Positions 17,214 to 26,131 of a stretch of 64,000 nt of DNA are shown here, piece after piece. The translations under genes were made by a program, and so were the position numbers. A model generated the notes under the pieces. That model worked only from the letters and a program-made list of their open reading frames with translations, searched no databases and was not told the DNA's origin. Origin of the DNA: JAHQVK01 sp036788295 (GTDB lineage Bacteria; Myxococcota; Kuafuiibacteriia; Kuafuiibacteriales; Kuafuiibacteriaceae). The stretch is taken from assembly GCA_036788295.1 (NCBI GenBank), contig DAIQNR010000011.1, forward strand, positions 41,251 to 105,250, in the 5' to 3' direction. Each line of letters begins with the position of its first letter. The first letter of the stretch is position 1.

Positions 17214-18986
17214 TCAGGCGAACAAGTCCGGGGCCCAGGTTCGAAGCCGGTCGGCGAGCGCCCGTTCGACGTCGTCGGCCGAGGCGAGCCTCAGCGCTTC
17301 GCTCGCGAAGCCTACGCACTCCTCGATTTGGAGGCGCCGGAGCATGCGCTTCACCACCGGGATGGACGCGGGGTTCATGGAGAGCGTCCTCACCCCCAAG
17401 CCGAGCAGCAGGGGCGTATAGAACGGGTCCGCCGCCATCTCGCCGCAGACGCTGACCGGGATCCCGGCCTTTGCGGCGGCGTCCGCGACCTCTCCCACCA
17501 GGCGAAGCAGCGCCGGATGGGCGGGTCGGTACAGGTACGCCACCTCATCGTTTCCCCGATCCGTGGCCAGGAGGTACTGGATGAGGTCGTTGGTCCCAAT
17601 CGCGAAGAAGTCGCACTCGAGGGCCAGCCGATCGGCGAGCAGCGCGGCGGCCGGCGTCTCCACCATGATGCCCACCGGCAGCTCCGTATCGAAGGCGTGC
17701 CCCTCGGCGACCAGGTCGTCCTGGGCGGCCCTCAGCTCGGCCTTCACCGCCCGGAGCTCCTCGATCTCGGTGACGAACGGGATGAGGAGCTTCACCGGAC
17801 CGTGGGCGCTCGCGAGGAGGATGCCCTTCAACTGCTCCCGGAACCCGGCCCGGTCCCGAAGGCTCAAGCGGACCGCCCGCAGACCCAGAGCGGGATTGTG
17901 GACCGGCGCGGCGCTCCCGTTTCGGGCCGCGACGCCGTTCGCGCCGATGTCGATCTTGTCGCCGCCGACGTCCACCGTGCGGATGGTGCACGGCCGCCCA
18001 CCGAGCCGGTCGACCAGGTCGCGGTAGACGGTGAAGTGGTCGAGGTGCCCGCGAATTCCCGGTCGCTCCAGCTCCAGGAACTCAGTCCGATACAGGCCGA
18101 TCCCCTCGCCGCCGTGGCTCAGCACGAGGTCGAGCTCCTGGGAGACCTCGATGTTCCCGAGGAGCAGGATCGGCTCACCGTCGGCGGTCACGGCGGGCAG
18201 GTCGCGGTCGGCGAGCAGGGCTCGCACCTCCTCGAGGCGGCGGCGCTGCATCGCGCGGTAGCGGCTCACGATCGGCTCGGGCGGCCGAAGCACGACCTCC
18301 CCTGTGCGACCGTCCACGATGACCTCGTCCCCGGTGCCGGCCACCTCGAGCATGCCCTGCACGCCGAGCACGCTGGGCACGCTGAGCGCTCGGGCCATGA
18401 TCGCGGTGTGCGAGGTGCGCCCTCCGACCTCGGTCACGAACGCCAGCGCCCTCTTCCTCGCCAGCGCCACCGTGTCGCCGGGCGAAAGATCGTGGGCAAC
18501 GACCACGGCGCCGCTCGGCATGTCGTCGAGCGGATCGGTTCGGTCGCCGGTGAGGTTTCGAAGCAGACGATCGCCGACGATGTCGACGTCGCTGCGGCGT
18601 TCGCGAAAGAAGTCCTGCTCGAGGCGGTCGAAGATCTTCTTCAAATCGCGGAGGGTGTCCCGAAGGGCCCACTCGGCGTTTCGACCCTCCGACTCCACCC
18701 GGCGCCGGGTGGCCCCCCGGAGCGCGTCGTCGTGCAGGATCATCTCGTGGGCCTCGAGCAGCAGCGACACCTGTTGGAGGCCCGATTCCTGGGCTCGGCG
18801 ACGCAGCGACGCGATCTGGGACGACGACGCGAGCACCGCTCGCTCGAGCCGCTCGACCTCCGCCACCCGCGCCCGCTCGGGGAGGTGGTACCGCGGGATC
18901 CGGACCCTGCGCCGGTCCACCAGGTGCACGTGTCCGATGGCGAGCCCCGGAGACACCCCGATCCCGCGAAACGTCTTCGAAGTCAT
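17214..18986 (-). CDS. ptsI: PTS enzyme I (phosphoenolpyruvate-protein phosphotransferase)
   Basis: First enzyme of the phosphotransferase relay: it takes phosphate from PEP and passes it to HPr. The 590-residue protein is full length, starting MTSKTFRGIGVSPGLAIGHV. The phosphorylated His lies in GGRTSHTAIMAR; PEP/Mg sites are seen in GIGLYRTEFL, GLRAVRLSLRD, GIMVETPAA, FFAIGTNDLIQY and VSVCGEMAADP. It is the last gene of the minus-strand rpoN-PTS cluster, and its ATG overlaps the stop of the EIIB-HPr fusion by four bases (ATGA), so the phosphate donor and its acceptor are translationally coupled. Confidence 0.97.
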   Translation of the reverse strand: MTSKTFRGIGVSPGLAIGHVHLVDRRRVRIPRYHLPERARVAEVERLERAVLASSSQIASLRRRAQESGLQQVSLLLEAHEMILHDDALRGATRRRVESEGRNAEWALRDTLRDLKKIFDRLEQDFFRERRSDVDIVGDRLLRNLTGDRTDPLDDMPSGAVVVAHDLSPGDTVALARKRALAFVTEVGGRTSHTAIMARALSVPSVLGVQGMLEVAGTGDEVIVDGRTGEVVLRPPEPIVSRYRAMQRRRLEEVRALLADRDLPAVTADGEPILLLGNIEVSQELDLVLSHGGEGIGLYRTEFLELERPGIRGHLDHFTVYRDLVDRLGGRPCTIRTVDVGGDKIDIGANGVAARNGSAAPVHNPALGLRAVRLSLRDRAGFREQLKGILLASAHGPVKLLIPFVTEIEELRAVKAELRAAQDDLVAEGHAFDTELPVGIMVETPAAALLADRLALECDFFAIGTNDLIQYLLATDRGNDEVAYLYRPAHPALLRLVGEVADAAAKAGIPVSVCGEMAADPFYTPLLLGLGVRTLSMNPASIPVVKRMLRRLQIEECVGFASEALRLASADDVERALADRLRTWAPDLFA

Positions 18987-19867
18987 GCCGCCCCTTCGTC
19001 GAACCCGGAGGCGAACAGGGCGACCACGGCGGCGAGCGCGTCGTCGGCGTCGGGACCTTCGACCCACACGGTGACCGAGGTGCCGCGGCCGGCGCCGAGC
19101 GTCGTGATCCCGAGCAGGCTCTTGGCGTTCACTCGGTCGTCGCCGCGGCCCACCTGAATCGAGGACCGAAACCGCGAGCAGCACTGGGCGAGCAAGTGGG
19201 CCGCCCGCAGGTGAAGCCCTCGCTCGTTGACCACCTGGAGGGCGGCTTGGCGGGCGCCTGGTCCGGGCGTGGGGACGTCGGTGCTGTCGTCGAGTCCGGG
19301 CGACGGATCGCCGTACCCGGGGCCGCTCGGCGCCGACCGGCCGGACGTGGGGAGCGTTGGGCCGAGGTCTTCGGTCAGAACCGGCCGGTGGTCTTCGCCC
19401 TGCCGCAGCCGCCGGGGGAGATCGCCCGGGAGCGGGCGCACGACCACGTCTACGCCGCGGGCCCGGATTCGATCCACCGCGGCCAGCTCCGGCGAACCGA
19501 CGTACACGGAAGGGTGAACCCGCCGCCGACCTTCGCCGTCGGGGAGGTGGCCGATCACCAGCTGATCGCACCCGAGTCCGCCGTCGAGCGCCCGCTCGAA
19601 CGCCTCGAGGCTCCCGTACACGACCACCACCGGCCCGGCTCCGAGCCGGCCGAGGGCCGCGGCCACGTCTCGCTCGTCCACGAAATGGAGGCAGCCCACA
19701 TCCCGGGCCGACATCTCGAAGATGAGCCGCGACCGGGGATCCTCCGCGACCAACCCGTCGGCGACCACCACCGTCGTCGCTTCGAGGAACGGCACCCATG
19801 CCTCGATGAGGGTCGAGTGAACGAGCCGGGGGTCCACCCGGTGGAGCGTCTCCAGCCGGTCAGACAT
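18983..19867 (-). CDS. Fusion of mannose-family PTS EIIB and HPr
   Basis: A 294-residue protein carrying two normally separate phosphocarriers. Residues about 4-165 are a mannose/sorbose-type EIIB domain with its phosphorylated His near position 17 (VDPRLVHSTLIEAW, compare DDRLIHGQ). A proline/glycine linker of about 40 residues leads to HPr at about 208-294: His219 in ERGLHLRAAHLL is the HPr active site (the usual GLHARPA has A for P here), and Ser250 in NAKSLLGITTLG is the regulatory serine used by HPr kinase. A strong Shine-Dalgarno run (AAGGAAAGGG) precedes the ATG, which overlaps the EIIA stop by eight bases. A phosphate received on HPr could pass via EIIA to EIIB in the same chain; that route is inference. 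Confidence 0.9.
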   Translation of the reverse strand: MSDRLETLHRVDPRLVHSTLIEAWVPFLEATTVVVADGLVAEDPRSRLIFEMSARDVGCLHFVDERDVAAALGRLGAGPVVVVYGSLEAFERALDGGLGCDQLVIGHLPDGEGRRRVHPSVYVGSPELAAVDRIRARGVDVVVRPLPGDLPRRLRQGEDHRPVLTEDLGPTLPTSGRSAPSGPGYGDPSPGLDDSTDVPTPGPGARQAALQVVNERGLHLRAAHLLAQCCSRFRSSIQVGRGDDRVNAKSLLGITTLGAGRGTSVTVWVEGPDADDALAAVVALFASGFDEGAA

Positions 19868-20276
19868 CCTGTTCCCTTTCCTTGAGCATCTCGCTGGCGA
19901 GCAGGACGTTGCGCTGCCCATAGAACTTGATGAGCTGGGCGAGCGACACGAGCCCGTCGGCCCGGGGTCGGGCGGAGCTCGCCTTCAGCAGCATGGGCAG
20001 ATTGCAGCCGGTGACCACCTCGACCCGGCGCCGGCCGACGAGGCGGAGCGCGACGTTGGCCGCCGTCCCTCCGAACATGTCGGCGAGCACGAGTACTCCC
20101 TGGCCGGCGTCGAGCCGATGGACCGCATCCTCGATCCGGGTCTCGACGTCGGCGAGCGAGTCGCGACGGGAGACCGAGATCGCCTCGGCCCGATCGAACG
20201 GTCCGACGATCTCGGCCGCCGTCTCGAGCAGGACCGGGCCCAGCTGGCCGTGGCTGATGAGGAGCAGGCCGATCAT
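19860..20276 (-). CDS. Mannose-family PTS EIIA
   Basis: A 138-residue EIIA of the mannose/fructose/sorbose PTS family, a cytoplasmic phosphocarrier. The phosphorylated His is in LLLISHGQLG near residue 9, and the fold markers GQGVLVLADMFGGTAANVA and VVTGCNLPMLLK are intact. The start overlaps the rapZ stop (ATGA), and the stop overlaps the EIIB-HPr start. No EIIC or EIID permease gene is present in this cluster, so this EIIA most likely serves a regulatory relay, as proposed for similar rpoN-linked PTS genes in other proteobacteria. Confidence 0.93.
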   Translation of the reverse strand: MIGLLLISHGQLGPVLLETAAEIVGPFDRAEAISVSRRDSLADVETRIEDAVHRLDAGQGVLVLADMFGGTAANVALRLVGRRRVEVVTGCNLPMLLKASSARPRADGLVSLAQLIKFYGQRNVLLASEMLKEREQDV

Positions 20277-21142
20277 CGCTCGACGTCCCGGTGCTGCGCT
20301 GCGGCGTCATGGCCCCGGGCCTCGAGCCAGGACGCCGTGGCCTCGGCGAGCGCGACCGAGCGGTGGCGGCCGCCGGTGCACCCGAATCCGAGGGTGAGGT
20401 AGGCCTTCCCCTCCTGCTCGTATCGAGGAACGAGGAACTCGAGCAGCGGGTGCAGGCGCTCCACGAAGCCGCGGGCCTCGTCCCGCTCGAGCACGTAGCG
20501 CGCGACGTCCGGGTCTTTGCCGGTCCGGGCCCGCAGCGAATCGACGAAGAACGGGTTGGGGAGAAATCGGACGTCGAAAACGAGGTCCGCCTCCGGAGGC
20601 ACGCCGTACTTGAAACCGAAGGACATGACCGTGACCCGAAACCGGAGGCCTTCGATGGAGCCGTGAAAGCCCACCTGCGTGGTGCGCCGCAGCTCGTGGA
20701 CGGACATCTCGCTGGTGTCGAGGATCCGGGTGGCGGCGGCGCGCAGCGGCGCGAGCAGGCGGCGCTCGGATTCGACCCCTTGGCGAACCGTCCCGTCGGA
20801 TCCGACCGGGTGGCGCCGGCGGGTCTCCGAGAACCGGCGCACGAGGACGTCGTCTTCGGTGTCGAGAAACAGCAAATCGACCTGATGCCCGGTTTGGCGG
20901 AGCCTCTCGAGGGTGGCGGGCACCCGTCCGAGCGCGTCGGGTCCACCCCCGAGGACCGTGCGGGCGTCGATGACGAGCGCCAGGTGGTCGAGCGGGGGCT
21001 TCCGGGCCTCTACGTGCGCTACCAGCGGCTCGATCATCGGCACCGGGAGGTTGTCCACCGCGTAGTACCCGGCGTCTTCGAGCGCTCGAGCCGCCGTCGT
21101 CTTCCCGGACCCGGACATGCCGGTGACGACCACCATCTGCAT
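20273..21142 (-). CDS. rapZ: RapZ-type RNase adapter / P-loop nucleotide-binding protein
   Basis: A 289-residue RapZ/YvcJ family protein. In E. coli RapZ controls amino-sugar synthesis by steering RNase E to a small RNA. The Walker A motif is VVVTGMSGSGKTTA at the N-terminus, followed by AGYYAVDNLPVPMIEPL, the basic central region and the C-terminal FGCTGGRHRSVALAE, all diagnostic. It sits between hprK and the EIIA gene with one-base and four-base overlaps, the usual neighbourhood in rpoN-PTS clusters. Whether it acts on an RNA in this lineage is not known from sequence. Confidence 0.95.
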   Translation of the reverse strand: MQMVVVTGMSGSGKTTAARALEDAGYYAVDNLPVPMIEPLVAHVEARKPPLDHLALVIDARTVLGGGPDALGRVPATLERLRQTGHQVDLLFLDTEDDVLVRRFSETRRRHPVGSDGTVRQGVESERRLLAPLRAAATRILDTSEMSVHELRRTTQVGFHGSIEGLRFRVTVMSFGFKYGVPPEADLVFDVRFLPNPFFVDSLRARTGKDPDVARYVLERDEARGFVERLHPLLEFLVPRYEQEGKAYLTLGFGCTGGRHRSVALAEATASWLEARGHDAAAQHRDVER

Positions 21143-22170
21143 CACTCGACCTCGTCCTCGATGTGGTCGGTGACCCGCCCGACCCTCGCCGCCCCGGCCA
21201 GGTGGGAGAGCCGACGGTGGGAGGGCCCGCCGAGCTCGGCACCGAGCGCGGCGTCGAGCCGCCGGGCGGCGTCCAGACCGCGCATCCGGAGCAGCAAGCT
21301 GCGCGCCGCCACCTCCACGATGCCCGCGATGTTGCGCCCCGGCTTCACGGGGATGCGCAACGACCGGACGTCGGCGCCGAGGATGTCGAAGGTGGTCTCG
21401 TCGAGCCCGGTTCGGTCGTAGCTCCGTTCCTGCGACCACGCTTCGAGCTCGATGTGCAGCTCGATGCGCTTGTGCTCGCGGGTCGCGGCCACTCCGAACA
21501 GGTCGGCGATGTCCAGGATCCCGAGGCCCCTTATCTCGATGAGGTTCTGGATGAGCCGTGCGGCCTGTCCGACGAGGTCCTCTCCGCGGCGCCGGACCTC
21601 GACGACGTCATCGGCCACCAGCCGATGGCCTCGTTCGACGAGGTCGAGCGCGGTCTCGCTCTTGCCGATCCCCGAGGCGCCGGTCATGAGCACGCCTACG
21701 CCGTTCACGTCCACCAGGGTGCCGTGCAGGCTGCACCGGGGCGACAGCAAGTCGTCGAGGTAGGTGAGGACCTTGCGGATCGCGACCGAGGACGTGGTCC
21801 GGGTCCGAAGCAGCGGCACCGCGAACTCGTCGCACGCCGCGCGCAGCAGCTCCGGGACCTCGAGACCTTTCGTCACGAGGATGCAGGCGACCTCGCAGCG
21901 GAGGTAGCCGCCGAGCGCGAGCCGGCGCTCCGACAGGGCCAGAGTCTCGAGGTAGGACAGCTCGGTCTCACCGAGGATCTGGATGCGGTCCCGGTGAACG
22001 AAGCGGGTGTAGCCGGCGAGGGCGAGGCCCGGTTTCTGAATGCGGGCCCGGGACAAGAATCGGTCCATGCCTTGGGACCCCGCGCAGAGCTCGAGGTCCA
22101 GCGCGGACCGAGCGTGCTCGAAGAACGCCGCGACGGTGACTCGCGGCTCGTGGACCGTGGAGGGTTCCAT
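21142..22170 (-). CDS. hprK: HPr kinase/phosphorylase
   Basis: Bifunctional enzyme that phosphorylates or dephosphorylates the regulatory serine of HPr. The 342-residue protein has the N-terminal HprK domain, a P-loop GASGIGKSETA at about 164-174, the Asp-rich HRLVADDVVEV and the signature EIRGLGILDI. The substrate serine is conserved in the HPr part of the EIIB-HPr fusion (NAKSLLG), so the pair is expected to be functional. ATG at 22170 is chosen; an upstream in-frame start would overlap ptsN. Its stop overlaps the rapZ start by one base. Confidence 0.96.
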   Translation of the reverse strand: MEPSTVHEPRVTVAAFFEHARSALDLELCAGSQGMDRFLSRARIQKPGLALAGYTRFVHRDRIQILGETELSYLETLALSERRLALGGYLRCEVACILVTKGLEVPELLRAACDEFAVPLLRTRTTSSVAIRKVLTYLDDLLSPRCSLHGTLVDVNGVGVLMTGASGIGKSETALDLVERGHRLVADDVVEVRRRGEDLVGQAARLIQNLIEIRGLGILDIADLFGVAATREHKRIELHIELEAWSQERSYDRTGLDETTFDILGADVRSLRIPVKPGRNIAGIVEVAARSLLLRMRGLDAARRLDAALGAELGGPSHRRLSHLAGAARVGRVTDHIEDEVE

Positions 22171-22175
22171 GGTCG

Positions 22176-22646
22176 TCAGCTCGACAACCTCGCGTCGTGC
22201 TCGACGAGAGCGGCCCACAGCGACGAGGCGTCGGGCAGCTCGATGATCCGGGCGCGAAAGCTGGCGTCCATCATGAGGCGCGAGGCCCGGGCCAACGCCT
22301 CGAGGTGGAGGCGGGCGTGGCTCTCTGGAGCCAGGATTCCGAGCAGCACGTGGGTCGGCGCGCCGTCGCGGGACCCGAAGGGGATCCCGGCTCGGCTGCG
22401 AGCCAGGCAGGCGACCGCTCGGTTGATCCCGGGTAGCTTCGCGTGCGGAATCGCGATCCCGTGACCCACCGCCGTCGAGGCGAGCCTCTCCCGGGCGAGC
22501 AGGCGCTCGAGGGTGAGTTCGAGAGGGATGGGCACCGGGCTCTCGCGCGTGAGGTGCTCGACCAGCTCGCGAAGGACGTCGTCCCTCCCGGAGCCCCGCA
22601 GCTCCGGCAGCACCAATGCCTCCGACATGAGGTCCACGAGCCGCAT
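22176..22646 (-). CDS. ptsN: Nitrogen-type PTS EIIA (PtsN family)
   Basis: A 156-residue EIIA of the fructose/Ntr family, the regulatory phosphoacceptor usually encoded beside rpoN. The active His is in STAVGHGIAIPHAKLPG, and the family core THVLLGILAPESHARLHLEALARASRLM follows. Phosphorylated and free forms control potassium and nitrogen responses in other proteobacteria. It lies five bases upstream of hprK and 50 bases downstream of hpf. The presence of both a Man-type and an Ntr-type EIIA means the single EI/HPr pair could feed two outputs. Confidence 0.94.
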   Translation of the reverse strand: MRLVDLMSEALVLPELRGSGRDDVLRELVEHLTRESPVPIPLELTLERLLARERLASTAVGHGIAIPHAKLPGINRAVACLARSRAGIPFGSRDGAPTHVLLGILAPESHARLHLEALARASRLMMDASFRARIIELPDASSLWAALVEHDARLSS

Positions 22647-22696
22647 GCCCGCGACCCTAGCGAAAACCGCGGTCGCCGACCATCGGAACGACCGAG

Positions 22697-23251
22697 CTAA
22701 GCGGCGGCGTGGGCCTCGATGAGCCCGAACTGTCCGTTGGGGAGGCGGTACACGACGTTGACCTGCTGCGTCTCCATGTGGGTGAACACCAAGAACTCGG
22801 TGTCGAGCAGGTCCATCTGCATGAGCGCCTCCTCGAGGGACATCGAGCGGGCGACGATCGACTCTTGCTTGACGATGCGCGCGACCTCGGTCGACGCCTC
22901 CGGTTCCTCCGGGCCGGATTCGTACACCCGATGGGCGAGAACGCGCCCGCCGCTGCTGGTCCGGCGCTCCTGGAGCTTCTGGCGGTAGCGCTTCACCTGC
23001 CGGAGCATCCGCTCCACGGCGGCGTCGATCGACGCGTGGAGGTCTGCGGACCGATCCACGCCGCGAAGCAGCAGCGAGCCATCGCTCACCAGCTCGACGT
23101 GGGCGACGTGCCGGTGGCGCTCGAGCGAGAGCGTGACCTTGGCTTCGACCCCATGGTCGAGCAGCCGGTCGAGCTTCGCGACCTTCTCCTCGACGAAAGC
23201 CCGAACGGCGTCGCTCGCCTTCATGTGCCTGAACGTGATCTCACACTTCAT
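22697..23251 (-). CDS. hpf: Ribosome hibernation promoting factor, long form
   Basis: A 184-residue ribosome-associated protein that inactivates ribosomes as 100S dimers in stationary phase or starvation. N-terminal S30AE domain: MKCEITFRHMKASDAVRAFVEEKVAKLDRL and ERHRHVAHVEL. C-terminal dimerisation domain: MDLLDTEFLVFTHMETQQVNVVYRLPNGQFGLIE. The two-domain length marks it as long HPF rather than the short gammaproteobacterial form. It lies 22 bases downstream of rpoN, the standard position for this gene. Confidence 0.96.
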   Translation of the reverse strand: MKCEITFRHMKASDAVRAFVEEKVAKLDRLLDHGVEAKVTLSLERHRHVAHVELVSDGSLLLRGVDRSADLHASIDAAVERMLRQVKRYRQKLQERRTSSGGRVLAHRVYESGPEEPEASTEVARIVKQESIVARSMSLEEALMQMDLLDTEFLVFTHMETQQVNVVYRLPNGQFGLIEAHAAA

Positions 23252-23273
23252 CCCGTCTCCTCCCTTCCTACCG

Positions 23274-24758
23274 TCAGCCGTTCTTTCGCTGCGTCGAAGA
23301 GAGGATCCCGAGCGCCTCTCGGTATTTCGCCACCGTCCGCCGGGCGATCCGGATGTCGTCCTTTTCGAGGAGCTTGACGATCGCCTGGTCCGACAGCGGC
23401 CGCTTCGGATTCTCGGCGTCGATGATGTGCTTGATCCGGTGCTTGACCGACGCCGACGCCACGTCCTCGCCCCCGCTGGCGCTGTTCACGGAGCTCGAGA
23501 AGAAATATTTGAGCTCGAAGATGCCTCGCGGAGTGTGGACGTACTTGTTGGATGTCACCCGCGAGACGGTGGACTCGTGCATCTCGATCTTCGTGGCGAC
23601 GTCGCGAAGGATGAGCGGCTTGAGGTGGTCGATGCCCCGGTCGAAGAAGTCTCGCTGCAGCTCGAGGATCGCGTCCATCACCTTGTAGATGGTCTGCTGG
23701 CGGCGGTGGATGGACGAGATGAGCCACTTGGCCGAGTCGAGCTTCTCCTTCACGTACCGCTTGGCGTCGCCTTTCATCCCGTTTTGGAGCGCCTTTCGAT
23801 AGTAGCCGGCGATCTTCAGCTTGGGCAGGCCGTCCTCGTTGAGGACTATCTTGTAGTCGTCGCCCACCTTGACGACATAGATGTCGGGGGTGATGTAGAT
23901 CGAATCTTCGCCGCCGAAGTTTCGGGCGGGGCGCGGCTCCAAGGTCCGGATGACGTCGAGCGCGGCGACGATCGCCTCCACTTCGACCTCCTCGGCCCGA
24001 GCGATCGCGGAAAAGTTGCGCCTCTCCAGCTCCGGGAGGTACTTCTCCACGAGGCGGCGGGCCAGGGGGTGGTCGATGCCCCGGACGTCCATTTGCACGA
24101 GCAAGCACTCCGTGAGGCAGCGCGTGGCCACTCCGACCGGATCGAGGCGCTGCACGATCCGGAGCACCCGCTCGACGTGGTCCACCGAGAAGCCGAGGGT
24201 GATGGCGATGCCTTCGGTGGGGCGGACGCCAACCAAGAACCCCTTCTCATCGATGGACCCGATGATCTCCGACGCGATGGCGCGGTCTTCGGGAACGAGC
24301 TGAAGCTCGCCGATCTGCCGCTCGAGGTGGACTTGAAGGGTTTCGGGGGCGGTGAGGGTCTGCTCGAGGTTCGGCAGCTCGTCGGAGGACTCCCGACGGA
24401 TGCCGCCGCCGGAGGGCGCGGAGTTGCTCTGCTCGAGCCACTGCTCCCAATCGATCTCGCCGGCGCCGGACTCGTCGGCCTTGACCTCCTGCACTCGGTC
24501 CGGCTCGGAGCGCTCCCGATCCTCCAGCATCTCCGGGGCCTCACCGTTGATCTTCGCCTCCTCCGCCCGCTCCTCCCGCTCGGCGAGGGCCTCCTCGAGC
24601 GTCGGGTTCTGTTCCATCTCGAGGTGGATCTCTCGAACCAGGTCCAGGCGGTTGAGCTGCAGGAGGCGGATGGCCTGCTGCAGCTGGGGCGTCATCTTCA
24701 GCTCCTGCTGGAGCCGCATGCTCTGGTTGAGGGAAGTTCTGAGTTCGAGCCCCGCCAT
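23274..24758 (-). CDS. rpoN: RNA polymerase sigma-54 factor
   Basis: Alternative sigma factor that needs enhancer-binding AAA+ activators and directs transcription from -24/-12 promoters. The 494-residue protein starts MAGLELRTSLNQSMRLQQ, with the activator-interacting region I (LKMTPQLQQAIRLLQLNRLDLVREIHLEMEQNP), an acidic region II, a core-binding domain and the RpoN box ARRTVAKYRE near the C-terminus. It heads the minus-strand cluster that runs through hpf, ptsN, hprK, rapZ and the PTS genes. The 105 bases to the divergent plus-strand gene should hold its promoter, but I could not pick out a convincing site. Confidence 0.97.
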   Translation of the reverse strand: MAGLELRTSLNQSMRLQQELKMTPQLQQAIRLLQLNRLDLVREIHLEMEQNPTLEEALAEREERAEEAKINGEAPEMLEDRERSEPDRVQEVKADESGAGEIDWEQWLEQSNSAPSGGGIRRESSDELPNLEQTLTAPETLQVHLERQIGELQLVPEDRAIASEIIGSIDEKGFLVGVRPTEGIAITLGFSVDHVERVLRIVQRLDPVGVATRCLTECLLVQMDVRGIDHPLARRLVEKYLPELERRNFSAIARAEEVEVEAIVAALDVIRTLEPRPARNFGGEDSIYITPDIYVVKVGDDYKIVLNEDGLPKLKIAGYYRKALQNGMKGDAKRYVKEKLDSAKWLISSIHRRQQTIYKVMDAILELQRDFFDRGIDHLKPLILRDVATKIEMHESTVSRVTSNKYVHTPRGIFELKYFFSSSVNSASGGEDVASASVKHRIKHIIDAENPKRPLSDQAIVKLLEKDDIRIARRTVAKYREALGILSSTQRKNG

Positions 24759-24863
24759 CGCCTCTCGAATCGCTAGCACGGGCCCGAAGCCGCGCCAAGG
24801 TGCCCGAGTCGAGTTTGGCCCGAAGTCTGCAGAGCGATACGGTGGCGGGAGGACGTGCTGGCC

Positions 24864-26117
24864 ATGAAGCAGGAGTGGGACGCGGTGGTTCTGGGAGCGG
24901 GGGTCCTCGGCCTCGGGGCCGCCGCGCTGCTCGCCCGGGGGGCGGGGAGCAGGGTGCTCGCGCTCGGCCCGGCCGGACCTCAGGGGCCGGTCGAGGTCGG
25001 GGGCGGCTGGTCGGCGATGGCGCTGTCCGCGGCGACCGGGCAGCCGGTTCGGCCGATTCCATCCGCGGTGGGGCTGGTCTTTCCCGACCTCGAGCTGCCG
25101 AGCCTCGGCCGAGCCGAACTCCACACCGCTTTCCCTCGGGCGGGCCGAACGATCCGCCGCGCTCTCGCCACGTTCGACCGCTGGGCCGGCCTCGCGCAGA
25201 GAGCGGCGCTCATCGAGGCCGACGCGGCCCCGTGGTGGTGGTGCTCCCGAGGCTCCGGGCCTCGACTCGGGGCGTGGCTTCGATCCGAAGTGGCCGACCC
25301 CCGGCTCGCCGCGGTGCTCGCGGCCGGCTGGCCGCTCGAAGGGCCATCTCCCGACGAGATCAGCCTCGGGGCCCACGGGCGTGGGTTCGCGACGCCGTTT
25401 GGCCTCCCGAGGGACGACGAGGCGCCCGGTTGCCGGTTCACCGAGCGCACGACGGCGCAGATCGAAGCCCGGGGAGGCGCGGTGCGGGCCGAGGCGGTTC
25501 GAACGGTCGAGCGGGACGGCGACTCTTGGCGGGTCAACGGCGAGCATGTCGCGCAGCGCCTGGTGGTCGCGCTCGATCCGGCCGCTGCCGCGTCGGTGTG
25601 GGGCGGGCCGACTCCGGAGCCGCTCGGGGCCTTGGTGCGGGTGAGCGGGCGCCTCGAGCAGCCTCCTAGGGCGCTCGGGGCCTCGGCACCGAGGCTGTGG
25701 GTGCATGCGACGTGGAGCCCGGACGCGTCGGCGCGGGCCTCGGGGGCGACCGCCCAGGGCCGACCCCCGGTGGTGGGGGTGCAATTCGCCGGGCTCGACC
25801 GAGCGGGGGAGGTCCGCCTCGTGGCCCCGATCGGGACCGCGGCCGTGCTCGACCCAGAGCGGGTGGTGGCTGGGATCGTCCGCGCGGCGGCCACCCGGCT
25901 CCCTCGGTTCGCGGCGGCGTTCACGGCGGTGCGGTGGGAGGTCGAGCCGCAGTTCGCGGCGGTGCCGCGCTCGTCGAGAAGGCTGGACGGGCCTGGGCTC
26001 TCGTGGGCCGAGACCCCCTACCCGGGAGCCGACGGAGCCTTGCTCGGCGGGCTCGGTGCGGTGGCGGGAATGGGCTGGCTGTCGCTACGGCAGGTGCGGG
26101 CGGCGGCCACTCGGTGA
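24864..26117 (+). CDS. FAD-dependent oxidoreductase
   Basis: A 417-residue flavoprotein-like enzyme with an N-terminal Rossmann dinucleotide-binding motif (AVVLGAGVLGLGAAALLARGAGSRVLAL) and a C-terminal FAD-closing segment (ALLGGLGAVAGMGWLSLRQV). The middle is diverged and I cannot name a substrate; the layout resembles amine-oxidase/protoporphyrinogen-oxidase relatives. The ATG at 24864 is preferred over the GTG at 24855 because GGGAGGA sits 11 bases upstream of it. It is divergent from rpoN and ends 14 bases before the convergent RNase D gene. Confidence 0.75.
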   Translation: MKQEWDAVVLGAGVLGLGAAALLARGAGSRVLALGPAGPQGPVEVGGGWSAMALSAATGQPVRPIPSAVGLVFPDLELPSLGRAELHTAFPRAGRTIRRALATFDRWAGLAQRAALIEADAAPWWWCSRGSGPRLGAWLRSEVADPRLAAVLAAGWPLEGPSPDEISLGAHGRGFATPFGLPRDDEAPGCRFTERTTAQIEARGGAVRAEAVRTVERDGDSWRVNGEHVAQRLVVALDPAAAASVWGGPTPEPLGALVRVSGRLEQPPRALGASAPRLWVHATWSPDASARASGATAQGRPPVVGVQFAGLDRAGEVRLVAPIGTAAVLDPERVVAGIVRAAATRLPRFAAAFTAVRWEVEPQFAAVPRSSRRLDGPGLSWAETPYPGADGALLGGLGAVAGMGWLSLRQVRAAATR

Positions 26118-26131
26118 CGATTCGGGTGGGC

